DNA of 64,000 bases from Persicaria tinctoria (Eukaryota > Streptophyta > Magnoliopsida > Caryophyllales > Polygonaceae), in NCBI GenBank assembly GCA_037127255.1, contig JBANSL010000014.1:71159646-71223645 (forward strand), read 5' to 3'. Made by a program: the position numbers and the translations under genes. Below are positions 48,260-58,607 of this stretch, in pieces (within the stretch, counting starts at the first letter, position 1; each line of letters starts with the position of its first letter). The notes beneath the pieces are model-generated. The model searched no databases and was not told the origin of the DNA. It worked only from the letters and a program-made list of their open reading frames with translations.

Positions 48260-48282
48260 CCGCGTCGATTCTTTCGACGCGG
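48260..48282 (+). promoter_or_regulatory. perfect inverted CCGCG pair in LTR
   Basis: CCGCGTCGA, a 5-nt TTCTT spacer and TCGACGCGG form a perfect 9-bp inverted repeat downstream of the promoter. It is repeated in the 3' LTR at 62435-62457. It could be a binding site for a dimeric protein or an RNA hairpin in the leader. Confidence 0.6.
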
Positions 48283-48376
48283 GTCAGGTAAGTCCGTTGG
48301 GAAGATTGGTCATTTCGCTAGGTAGGTCCCGGGCCCCACTAAAAATGGTGGTCTCTAGAGATCGTGGCTTTTTCAC

Positions 48377-48385
48377 TGGCGCCGT
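48377..48385 (+). other. gypsy primer-binding site
   Basis: TGGCGCCGT begins one base after the 5' LTR. It matches the complement of the 3' end of plant aspartate tRNA for about nine bases and then diverges. Confidence 0.6.
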
Positions 48386-48548
48386 GTGTGGGAACCCCCT
48401 CACACTAAGGGGTTTCCTTTTTGATAAGAATAGACAAAAACCCTCAAACCTTTGAAAAGTTGGGGTCCGCGTCTAAACTTAGAAATACAAGTTTTTAGAT
48501 ATTTAAAATTGAACTTTCTTATAGCGACAGATTCACGACATTAGGAAG

Positions 48549-50279
48549 ATGAGTGATAGCCAGAACAATCCAACTCAGGACATGAGTCAAGGGGTTCACC
48601 AAGATCAGGAGGCCTCTAGCATGTATATCCCGTTGACACCGCCAACAAATCCTGATGGTGAGATGGGAGAACAGAACCTCGGAACCCCTCCTCATTATTA
48701 TGGCAATCAGTATGGACTGGACGGAGGATTCATCCCGCAGAACTTCTGGTATTATGAAGCGCGACACGAGCAGCCTAACCCTTTTCAGCAGGAGCAGTCT
48801 CAGTACTTTTATTATGATCGGTGGGGGCAGAATCCGCGTCAACAAGGGAGTTATCGACCGGAGGAGCAGTATGGAAATTTTGACAGACGTAACACTGCAT
48901 ATGATAATCCCAGCAACTGGAACTACGACTTTCAGAATCAGGAAATACCGCGCCAGACATGGCAGAATGATCACTGGCACCGAGAGAATAAACATCGACG
49001 CGGGGAAAAGTCAACAGACGTTTCCACCTCTACAAAATCTGACTCAGTAGAAAAAAGAAACGAAAATACACCAGCGGGTTTCCCATCAGTATTTACCCAA
49101 GAGATTTGTTCCGCGACAGTACCAAAACGGTGGAGAGATGTGAACCTCATGAAATATGATGGAACAACTGATCCTGAAGACCATCTTTGTCATTTTGCTA
49201 CTGCTATGGGAATAAACGAGTATAATGATGCCATGTTGTGCAGGACATTCCCTTCGACCTTAACGAAGATCGCGCTAACTTGGTTCACGAACCTTCCGAA
49301 GGGGTCCGTGACCAATTTTGCCCAGATGTCCCACATCTTCACGTCCCACTTCGGAAGTGCGCGATCGAGAAAGAAGACCATGCTCGACCTGAATTCCATT
49401 AAACAAGGAGCTGGGGAATCCTTGGGGCACTTCTTCACTCGATTTACCAGCATGGTAGTTCAAATCCCCAACTTTAATCATGAATCAACTATCATCATAC
49501 TTATGGGCAATTTAGCTGAGGGAGATTTCAAGACATACTTGTTTCGGAAGAAGCCAACTAGTTACGATGACTTAAGAGAGCGGGTTTCAAGACAGATTGA
49601 GGCAGAAGAAGCAGCCGCGTCCAGCTCCAAGGCAAATACTAGGAATTCAGGTCTTTTTGGGAAACTGGCCGGAAAATTCAGAAAAGAAAAAGCCAAGCCG
49701 CCTCGACATCATTCAGAAGCGATAGATTTCCATCCCCGCCGCGATGAAGTGCATATGAACTTGGAAAGAGGACAGGGATCTCGCCGTAGGGAAAATCATC
49801 CGCGTTCCTATCATCCAAGAGAAAATCGACACGGAAACCGCGATATGAGATCTCACCTAGAAGGGAGAGTCGACCCGACCACAGACCTCGATGGGAGGAC
49901 CGGAACCCTAGGTTTGACGAATCTCATAATCCACAGGAACGATTTGACAAGCAACAAGATCAGCGAAGAGATCTCCCTTTCCACAACCGGGAAAGAGGGA
50001 GAGGAAGAAGAGGACGCGGAGGAAGGTACAATTATACGCCTGCAGTCCAGAGATCTGTCAACCAGAGAGAAGCTCAAAAGACAGAAGCAGGCCAAATACC
50101 AGAACCAGAGGGCTTCATTAACACCCTCGCATGAGGCTTGTCTATGGCCGGGTCCAGTAGGCAGGAAAAAAGAAATTATGAAAGAGAAGGAAGACAACCA
50201 CCATCCGCGTCAAGTAGAAGAATTTCTCTCACACAACATGAGAATATTTCCTTTACTCCAAAGGACCCCGAGGAAGTAA
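48549..50279 (+). CDS. gypsy Gag
   Basis: A 576-codon open frame. The N-terminal part (about 1-170) is rich in Gln, Asn, Tyr and Pro. The retrotransposon gag domain spans about 195-350 (WRDVNLMKYDGTTDPEDHL, TWFTNLPKGSVTNF, QGAGESLGHFFTRF). The C-terminal part is highly charged (Arg/Glu/His-rich) and probably binds nucleic acid. I see no CX2CX4HX4C zinc knuckle. The last 140 nt overlap the start of pol in another frame. The frame is intact, so capsid protein could still be made. Confidence 0.88.
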   Translation: MSDSQNNPTQDMSQGVHQDQEASSMYIPLTPPTNPDGEMGEQNLGTPPHYYGNQYGLDGGFIPQNFWYYEARHEQPNPFQQEQSQYFYYDRWGQNPRQQGSYRPEEQYGNFDRRNTAYDNPSNWNYDFQNQEIPRQTWQNDHWHRENKHRRGEKSTDVSTSTKSDSVEKRNENTPAGFPSVFTQEICSATVPKRWRDVNLMKYDGTTDPEDHLCHFATAMGINEYNDAMLCRTFPSTLTKIALTWFTNLPKGSVTNFAQMSHIFTSHFGSARSRKKTMLDLNSIKQGAGESLGHFFTRFTSMVVQIPNFNHESTIIILMGNLAEGDFKTYLFRKKPTSYDDLRERVSRQIEAEEAAASSSKANTRNSGLFGKLAGKFRKEKAKPPRHHSEAIDFHPRRDEVHMNLERGQGSRRRENHPRSYHPRENRHGNRDMRSHLEGRVDPTTDLDGRTGTLGLTNLIIHRNDLTSNKISEEISLSTTGKEGEEEEDAEEGTIIRLQSRDLSTREKLKRQKQAKYQNQRASLTPSHEACLWPGPVGRKKEIMKEKEDNHHPRQVEEFLSHNMRIFPLLQRTPRK

Positions 50280-53200
50280 GAATGCCGCACTCAGACCCGT
50301 TGGTCATTCACGCGCAGATAGCCGCCAAGACAGTAAAGAGAGTATTTATTGATACTGGATCATCTGTTGACATCCTATCATGGGAGGCATTTTCTCAAAT
50401 GGGAATTTCTGCAGCGTCATTAAAACCATATTCAGGAACGCTAATCACATTTTCGGGAGGAGAAGTACATGTGGCGGGCACAATCGAGCTTACAGTTGTT
50501 TTGGGGACGTCCCCAAACAGACGTATGGAAAATATTGTGTTCACAGTGGTAAAAATTCCCACTGTATACAATGCCTTATTGGGCCGCGTCTCGCTCTATA
50601 AATTCCAAATGGTAGTCTCAATCTACCACTTTTTGGGAAAATTCCCTTTGCCTGGAGGAGGAATTAGTGAGGTTCGTGGACAACAACCGGAAAGTAGAAG
50701 CTGTTATTTAACCTCCATCAAAAAGAATAAAGAAGTGATGTGTATAAGTGAGAATTGTGAATCCGTGGTCGGGGACAATGACTCAGCTGGGCTTTCAGAA
50801 GCCGAACTAGAGGTTAGGCCGACAGAAGTAAAGGTACCTACCGCGGACGAAAGAATTACGTTTACACCCTTCCCAAACCCAGAGGAGAAGGTCTACTTGG
50901 GACAAGCACTGGAGACAGTAGAAAGAGTTAGAGTCTTAGAGATCATAGCAAAGTCGAGAGACATTTTTGCATGGAATCCTCGAGACCTGCTAGGTGTCCC
51001 ATCCGCGATAGCTTTACATACCTTGAGAGTTCATCCAGAAACGAAACCCATAGTACAGAAGAGGAGAAAAATGGCTCCGGAAAAAGCTGCCGCGGCAAAA
51101 GAGGAAACTGATAAGCTTTTAGAAGCAGGCTTCATAGAGGAAGTGGAAGACTCTGAATGGCTCTCGAACGTAGTTCTAGTGAAGAAATCTAATGGGAAGT
51201 GGAGGATGTGCATCGATTTTACTGATCTTAACAAATCCTGCCCGAAGGACAATTATCCACTACCATCCATAGATGAACTCGTTGATGGAACCGCGGGAAA
51301 CAAAGTCCTTAGTTTTCTTGATGCTTACTCAGGATATAATCAGATAAACCTGAACCCTTCAGACAAGAAAGCTACAACTTTCATCACCAATCAGGGGATA
51401 TTTTGCTACCGCGTCATGCCTTTCGGACTCAGGAATGCTGGGGCGACGTTTCAGAGAACAGTTGACCGGATCTTTCGTAATCAAATTGGCAGGAATGTAT
51501 CGATTTATGTCAATGATATCGTAGTCAAAAGTGAAAGAGCAGAGGATCACGCAGCGGATCTACAGGAGACTTTTGATTCTCTTCGAAGAGGAGGTTTGAA
51601 TTTAAACGCGGAAAAGTGTGTCTTTGGGGTTGATTTTGGGAAATTCCTCGGTTTTATGGTTAGCCATAGAGGAATTGATGTGAATCCTGAAAAAGTCACA
51701 GCAATTCAGAATCTTCAACCACCGCGAACGATTAAAGAGTTACAATCTTTAAATGGAGCAGTAAACTATTTGAGCCGTTTTTGCTCCTGCCTGGCGGATA
51801 AGTCATTACCTTTCTTTGCTCTACTCAAGAAAAAGGGGCCGATACGATGGACTCCCGAATTACAGGAAGCTTTTGGAAATTTGAAACTTTTTCTGTCATC
51901 ACTTCCTACTCTTCATCAACCCGAGAGGCAAGAGGTCCTCCATCTGTATCTATCAGTAAAAAGTGTCACCATCAGTGCAGTCTTGACGCGAGAAGAAAAA
52001 TTCCCAGTTTACTACATCAGTCGTGTTCTGCAGGACGCTGAGACAAGATATGAACCAGTAGAGAAAATGATTTTGTGCTTAATATTCGCGGCAAGAAGGT
52101 TGAGGCCTTATTTCCAGAACCATCCTATCCGAGTTATGACGGATTTGCCGATGCGACAAATCCTTCACTCACCATGTTTGTCAGGAAGAATGATGAAGTG
52201 GGCAGTCGAACTCACAGAATTTGAAATAGAATATACCCCGCGAAAAGCAACTCTCGCTCAGGTTTTAGCTGATTTTATCGGTGAAACAAGTTTCGAATTA
52301 AGTACTCAAACAGAAAGAAGTGAGTGGACACTCAGGGTAGATGGTGCAGCTAACAAGGATGGGTGCGGAGCAGGGGTCACACTAACAGCACCTGATGAAC
52401 GGAAGTACAATTACGCTTATAAATTGGACTTCCAAGCTACAAATAACGAGGCTGAGTTCGAAGCCCTGCTAGCTGGACTAGAGATAGCTTTGATTAAAGG
52501 TGCCAGGCAGGTATTAGTTTACACTGATTCAGAAGTAGTGACGCGGCAAATAACAGCGGAATATGAAGCGAGAACTGGATTGATGCTTGATTATTAGAGA
52601 AAGGCACGAGCATTATCAAAGGCTTTCTTAAGTTTTTGCTTAACGGCTGTTCCCAGGGATGATAACCAGCAGGCGGACGCGTTAGCACGGTTGGGAGCTG
52701 TTATGCCTGAGGAGGTAGGAAGAGAAGTGATTCTTGAAAGGATGAGCAACCGAAGACTTATTCAAGAAGTCTATCAGGTATAAGAAATTGAGATGGAGGA
52801 CTGGAGAGCACCGATCGCGGACTATCTGGGCAAGGGTATTCTACCTGAAGAAAGAACCGCCGCTAAGAAGATAATTGTTAAATCCTCTCGATTCACCATC
52901 AGGGAAGGAAAGCTGTACAAGAGAGGGTATTGCCTGCCAGATTTATTGTGCATATCGTCAAAAGAAGGAAGTCTTGTAGTGGAAGAATTGCATGATGGAG
53001 TTTGCTCGCATCACCAGGGGTGGAGGGCTGTTGTGGCCAAAGCAACCAGGCTAGGATATTATTGGCCAACCATGAAGCGTGATGTTCAAGGTTATATCCA
53101 AAAATGCGATGTGTGTCAAAGGTTTGGAAACTTGAATCACCGCCCTTCTGAGACAATGAAGAGTATAACCGGTGCTTGCCCTTTTTCCGTCTGGGGAATG

Positions 53201-54022
53201 GACATTCTAGGTCCATTTCCCACTGCTCCCGGTCAGTTAAGATATGTTTTGGTCTTGGTTGATTATTTCACAAAATGGGTGGAAGCCGAAGAAGTGGGAT
53301 TAATTACCGCAGAGAAGGTGAGGAAATTCCTATGGAAGAATATTGTTTGCCGCTTCGGAGTACCCGACTCGATAATTACGGATCATGGACCTCAATTTGA
53401 TTGTGAAACAATCTGAGATTTCTGCGTCGGTCTAGGCATCAATCTTAAAATCTCATCTGTGGCTCACCCACACACGAATGGGCAGGCAGAAACAACCAAT
53501 CGACAATTGTTATACGGGATACAAAAGAAACTTGGCAACACAGCAAAGGGACGATGGGCAGAACTTTTACCATTAGTACTCTGGTCCTACCGCACGTCAG
53601 CAAAGACTCCGACAGGAGAGACCCCGTTTTCTTTAGTCTTTGGTATGGACGAGGTTATCCCAATTGAGAGATTGATACCTTCGGCGCGAATAATGGCATA
53701 CGACCAAGACACCAATGATGAAACATTGGAATTCGAGCTCCATCTCATAGAAGAACGCAGAATGACAGCAGCTTTGAAGGAGCAAGAATACAAGAGGAGG
53801 CTTTCCAAGTATCGGGATAGACGAATTTACCCGCGGCATCTCAAGGAGGGGGATCTGGTGCTACGCCAAGCTACCTCTGGGGGGAAGCTAGACCCCAATT
53901 GGGAAGGACCATATGTAATCATCAAAGAAGTTCAAGAAGGTACGTACAAGCTCAGAACCCCCGAAGGAATCGTCCTGAACAAGACTTGGAACGCGGACAA
54001 TCTAAAAAAGTACTATGTGTAA
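50138..54022 (+). pseudogene. gypsy pol with three stops and mutated RT site
   Basis: A single frame runs protease (VFIDTGSSVDILSW, about 50340), reverse transcriptase (CIDFTDLNKSCPKDNYPLP, about 51210-51265), RNase H (LRVDGAANKDGCGAGV, about 52335) and integrase (HHCC zinc part about 52990-53120, WGMDILGPFP, ITDHGPQFD, HTNGQAETTNRQ). Stops interrupt it at 52595 (TAG), 52781 (TAA) and 53414 (TGA). The catalytic YVDD box reads YVND (about 51507). The frame is -1 relative to Gag, with an overlap that could serve frameshifting. No indel is needed to read it through, so decay is by point mutation. This copy should not be able to replicate on its own. Confidence 0.9.
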
Positions 54023-54138
54023 TCACTAAATAGCTATTTGAACATAAAATTTAGTCGCCCCCGCAAAAATTAAATAAAGCGGTTAGAGGGCGCTTTCTAA
54101 GATGACTCGCACTTAAAGAATTTCATAGCAAAACCTAA

Positions 54139-55330
54139 GACGCTGGAGCTTGGCTCCGCGTCAGGCCTCTGATCGAATCCGCATTCTCAGAGATGATGCT
54201 TCGTAGTAAGATCTAAGACGCTGGAGCTTGGCTCCGTGTCAGGCCTCTGATCGAATCCGCATTCTCAGAGATGATACTTCGTAGTAAGACCTAGGACGCT
54301 GGAACTTGGCTCCGCGTCAGGCCTCTGATCGAATCCGCATTCTCAGAGATGATACTTCGTAGTAAGATCTAAGACGCTGGAGCTTGGCTCCGCGTCAGGC
54401 CTCTGATCGAATCCGCATTCTCAGAGATGATACTTCGTAGTAAGACCTAGGACGCTGGAGCTTGGCTCCGCGTCAGGCCTCTGATCGAATCCGCATTCTC
54501 AGAGATGATACTTCGTAGTAAGATCTAAGACGCTGGAGCTTGGCTCCGCGTCAGGCCTCTGATCGAATCCGCATTCTCAGAGATGATACTTCGTAGTAAG
54601 ACCTAGGACGCTGGAGCTTGGCTCCGCGTCAGGCCTCTGATCGAATCCGCATTCTCAGAGATGATACTTCGTAGTAAGACCTAGGACGCTGGAGCTTGGC
54701 TCCGCGTCAGGCCTCTGATTGAATCCGCATTCTCAGAGATGATACTTCGTAGTAAGATCTAAGACGCTGGAGCTTGGCTCCGCGTCAGGCCTCTGATCGA
54801 ATCCGCATTCTCAGAGATGATACTTCGTAGTAAGACCTAAAACACTGGAGCTTGGCTCCGCGTCAGGCCTCTGATCGAATCCGCATTCTCAGAGATGATA
54901 CTTCGTAGTAAGATCTAAGACGCTGGAGCTTGGCTCTGCGATAGGCCTCTGATCGAATCCGCATTCTCAGAGATGATACTTCGTAGTAAGACCTAAGACG
55001 CTGGAGCTTGGCTCCGCGTCAGGCCTCTGATCGAATCCGCATTCTCAGAGATGATACTTCGTAGTAAGACCTAAGACGCTGGATCTTGGCTCCGCGTCAG
55101 GCCTCTGATCGAATCCGCATTCTCAGAGATGATACTTCGTAGTAAGACCTAGGACGCTGGAGCTTGGCTCCGCGTCAGGCCTCTGATCGAATCCGCATTC
55201 TCAGAGATGATACTTCGTAATAAAACCTAGGACGCTGGAGCTTGGCTCCGCGTCAGGCCTCTGATCAAATCCGCATTCTCAGAGATGATATTTTATTATA
55301 AGACTTAAAACACTAGAGCTTGTCTCCGCG
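54139..55330. repeat. 78-bp minisatellite, about 15 copies
   Basis: Units begin gacgctggagcttggctccg and repeat every 78 bp with 1-5 percent variation. The last unit is degraded. Nearly every unit carries CTCCGCGTC. Two short inverted repeats lie in each unit: ACGC-GGAGC with GCTCC-GCGT, and TCTGA with TCAGA. The array sits between pol and the first B3-like gene and contains no reading frame. Confidence 0.95.
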
Positions 55331-55571
55331 CCAGATCTCAAAACGTATCTAAACATTCCAAGATTCGAACTCCACAACGGATCACTATTGAAAGCAAAAT
55401 AAAAAATGGTTTTTTATGAACCTTCCTGGGACTCCCAAAAGTTTCATAATTTTCGAAGGAAATCATAGCTATTAATCCATCGTAAAAGCAAAGAGCAACC
55501 AAGGATAAAACATGACACCACGATTAAAGGGGTTGACAATGCCAGATAAAAGAAAACAAGCATCCATTAGC

Positions 55572-56083
55572 TCATGTCCGCGGAGCACGAGCAGGGATAA
55601 TGGGAGTTCTGCCCTGACTTAAGCGAAATCCATTTGAAGGGGGACCTTCTGACTCCGAGGAGGCCCGCTCCGCGTCTACCTCATCCCCTACAACATCTAA
55701 GATCTGGACGTCAAAGCGATTTCCTCCTTTATAGATAAAGGTTAAAGAGGAACCAATGTGGACGCTGTGTGACTCGGCAAAGTCATTCCAGCCACCCCTC
55801 AAAAATGGAACCCTATAGTCTCCGCGCATAACCTCCACTGGGAAATCACGAAGAATCCTGGTTGACAAAAGAACACTCCTGGGAAGATCTGGCCCAAGTC
55901 TATCTTCAAAACATAGTGGCAAAGACTAACAAAAAAAAACAGATTTCAAGGGATGTTAATAGATAAACTGACTCAATAAAAGGAAAAATCAACAATAAAG
56001 GAACTAACCAGACGGAGAAGTTGCTCAGGAAAACTAATCCTCTCAAAAAAGGACCAAGGTGAACCAACAGAAGAGGGCATCAT
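55572..56083 (-). CDS. B3-like DNA-binding protein 1 (in gypsy)
   Basis: Two exons (56083-56009 and 55925-55572) joined by a GT-AG intron give 142 residues. The layout matches a plant B3 (REM-type) DNA-binding domain: PWSFFERISFPEQLLRL, LPLCFE, LSTRILRDFPVEV, GGWNDFAESHSVHIGSSLTF, and a final GGNRFDVQILD strand. The acidic, Ser-rich tail (about 110-142) follows. A TATATAAAA box at 56135-56127 lies about 45 bp upstream of the ATG, so it may have its own promoter. The gene is antisense to pol and follows the minisatellite. Its role is inferred as binding DNA, perhaps of the element itself. I know of no standard retrotransposon protein like it. Confidence 0.72.
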
Positions 56084-56449
56084 GAAAACACACAACGAGT
56101 CTAGTGGTCTTTTCCCCCATACTCTCTTTTATATAGCACGTAAAACAAATTTTGACATGTGTCGAAAAACAGAAATATGGGGCAAATAAATTTGAAAGGT
56201 CAAATCATTGAGACAAAAACCACAGGCACCATGCATGAGATAAACAGTAAACACTATTACTGAATTTCTCAGAATTCCCGCGAGAAGAACATCATGACAA
56301 ATAGACCTCGAAAGACTAAAACAATCACACAATCAACATACATAACAGGGAAATCTCTAGAAACAGTTATCAAAGGCTTGATAAACAACAGAGTTACGAC
56401 TAGAACAATGAAGAGGTTTAAAATCTTATTCCATTAAGAAAAGTACATC

Positions 56450-56923
56450 TTAATGACCATTCGAAATTGCGACATGAGAAGCAAGATCATCATTATTTCC
56501 CCCACGCGGATCCACCACCCGAACCTCGAAACGAGCCTCACCCATGTGAGTGAAAATTATAGAGGCCCCCTGCTCAAAACCGTGTGACTCTACAAAGTCT
56601 TTCCATCCGCGGCCAAGGCAGAGAAGACCACTGTTATGCCGCTCTATACAAACAAGGAAGTTGCGCAGTAGATGAGAAGAAAGTAAAACCTGACCAGGAA
56701 TAGCATCTGCATACTCCTCCTCAAACCTAAGAGGAAGCAACTAAAAAATAAAAAAGTGTTAGTTTAAAAGTAAGTTCTCTAAAGATTTTTAATACAGTTA
56801 GCTCACCAATTGCAAGAACTGTTCAGGATAATCGATTGCTTGGAAGAAAACCCATCGGGTTTCTGGCTCAACAACCCCGTCTGCCCTAAATGACAGGGGA
56901 GGAACTATAATAGATCCCCACAT
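56450..56923 (-). CDS. B3-like DNA-binding protein 2 (in gypsy)
   Basis: Two exons (56923-56807 and 56740-56450) give 135 residues. The intron sits at the same point of the domain as in protein 1, just before the LPL-F motif. Matching landmarks are RWVFFQAIDYPEQFLQL, LPLRFEEEY, LSSHLLRNFLVCI, GRGWKDFVESHGFEQGASII and GEARFEVRVVD. It is clearly a paralogue of protein 1, though strongly diverged. It is intact and antisense to pol. The start codon was chosen because it opens the only frame reaching the donor. DNA-binding is inferred. Confidence 0.7.
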
Positions 56924-57220
56924 CTCGATGAAATTAGAGGAAAACAGTGAAGATCCCCTTACTTATCAGTCACAAGGAAACAGTTGAACAAGAAAAAAGA
57001 GGAGCACATGCATGACATGCAATGGGTGACACAACCACCAAGGGCACGCGTCTCTCTTTTTCCGAAAATAAAGTTAACCAGAGAGGAACCTTTTCCCAAG
57101 ATCAGTAAAAGTAAATTACAATGAGGGAAATTGAAATTACTTTTTGGTGAAAAGCGATGAAACCAACGGCAAGAAAACCTCATAAGGCGAGTATAAAACA
57201 TGCTCAAGTATACATGAGTG

Positions 57221-57577
57221 ATGAGCAATCCTAAAAACGAGATGGATCCAAATCCACAGCCTAGGGCTTTTTATAGAGTCATTATGAGGGAGGAACAACT
57301 TCAAACCCTTCGCCTCCCCCTCATGTATGTTCTAATCGACGAAGACGCTCACACTCAGGCCAGGCTCTGGTCCCGCTCCAACCAGGAACACGAAGTGAAG
57401 GTAGACAAAGATGAAGATGGCCTTTTCTGGTTAACCCAAGGATGGCACGACTTCACGCAAGCAAATCGAGTCAATGTAGGGTCCGCGTTGATTTTTACCT
57501 ACATGGGTGATTCTATCTTTGAAGTCGACGTCGTCAACCCGGACAGCGAAGAAAATGGAGAGATAGGCCATCCTTGA
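57221..57577 (+). CDS. B3-like DNA-binding protein 4 (sense strand)
   Basis: A single exon of 118 residues from ATG at 57221. A second Met at 57242 could be the true start, since a TATAAAA box lies close upstream (57192-57198). Landmarks match the other three: RAFYRVIMREEQLQTLRLPL, FWLTQGWHDFTQANRVNVGS, ALIFTYMGDSIFEVDVVN. It lacks the intron found in the three antisense copies and has a longer variable middle, so it may be a retrocopy or an inverted duplicate that lost the intron. It lies head-to-head with protein 2. Confidence 0.68.
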   Translation: MSNPKNEMDPNPQPRAFYRVIMREEQLQTLRLPLMYVLIDEDAHTQARLWSRSNQEHEVKVDKDEDGLFWLTQGWHDFTQANRVNVGSALIFTYMGDSIFEVDVVNPDSEENGEIGHP

Positions 57578-57820
57578 ACTCCCAATAGGTTTTTCGCGTC
57601 AACAATGTAACAAGCTTAGAGGGATCCAACCCCTGTGAAAGGTTTCTGTACGCAGTTTCGTATTATTAATAATAAAGGATCCCTCCTTTTATTTCATTTC
57701 TAAAAAACACATGAGTACAATAAGGAGAATTATGGATTCCCTTTTTTCTTTATTTATTCTATGAAAAGCTTATATCAAGAGACAGGCTTGAAAACTCTAA
57801 AAGTATGACGCGGAAATAAC

Positions 57821-58261
57821 TCAACTAGAACTGCATGATGAAGAAATTGAGTCCAAAGTAGCCTCGTGTTCATCCTCGATTTCACGACGCGGACAAACTT
57901 GGAAGGAAACGTTGCCCTTATGAAAAAACATCATGGCACTTCCTATTCCCAGGTGGTGAAGCATAAGGAATTCATCCCAACCATTATAAATTTGAAAAAG
58001 ACCATTCTCACTCCAAGATACAGCCACTGGAAAATCGCGGACGAGATATGTTGAAAGAAAAGCCCACCGAGGCGGAAGAGGCCCGTACTCAGCCTCAAAC
58101 TGGGGAGGCATTACCTACATAGTAACAAGATTAAAGACCTAATATAAAGAGCCCGAACTCTGATTAAAGTAAAATTAAAGGAAACTCACTAGCCGAGAAA
58201 GCTGTTCCATATTCTCAATCTTTTGTAAAAAAGCCCAAGGGTTAAAGCTTCCCGGAGGCAT
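57821..58261 (-). CDS. B3-like DNA-binding protein 3 (in gypsy)
   Basis: Two exons (58261-58190 and 58114-57821) give 121 residues with the same intron position as proteins 1 and 2. Landmarks are NPWAFLQKIENMEQLSRL, MPPQFEAEYGPLPPRWAFLS, VRDFPVAVSW, YNGWDEFLMLHHLGIGSAMM and GNVSFQVCPR. It ends in a Ser-rich tail. The gene is intact and antisense to pol. As the most diverged of the antisense trio at the C-terminal strand, it is the least certain in fold but clearly the same family. Confidence 0.68.
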
Positions 58262-58607
58262 GAAACTTACGATAACACAGTCGTTTTAACACAACATGGG
58301 AGGTAGCAAAAAAGATGGAGATTAGGGCTTTAAAAAGAAAATTCATCATGTGGAATAAAGACAAGTGGTAAAGGATTTTGGACATTAGGACCGACCCGTT
58401 CGACACTTGGAAAATTCGGAATATAAATGTCTAGATATTTACTACAAACAAAACATGCAACTAATACCAATGTTTTGACCAAGGAGATCTTCAACCCATA
58501 AACAAAAAAAGTATCTCAATGATATACCAAAAAACAAGGAACCGCATACAAGTTCCCAAAATCCATAAAAGTTTCATTCCCTCATAAAAACCAAAGATCG
58601 AAATCTA

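Larger units (their letters stand above)
47655..48375 (+). repeat. gypsy 5' LTR
   Basis: Starts TGACTAAACC and ends GGCTTTTTCA. It contains three CACGTG boxes, a TATA box and a perfect CCGCGTCGA/TCGACGCGG inverted pair. The 3' LTR differs by about nine substitutions and one indel. Confidence 0.96.

Noticed and set aside
48519..48995. 158-codon minus-strand frame within gypsy gag
   Set aside because: It is opposite the Gag coding region and hydrophobic only because of gag codon bias. It shows none of the features of the real antisense genes further right.
50138..50279. Gag/pol overlap as a programmed -1 frameshift
   Set aside because: The overlap and frame relation would allow it, but I see no clear slippery heptamer with a downstream pseudoknot, so it is not claimed as a feature.
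54139..55330. Tandem array considered as a CRISPR array
   Set aside because: The 78-bp units are contiguous with no unique spacers, in a plant retrotransposon. It is a minisatellite.
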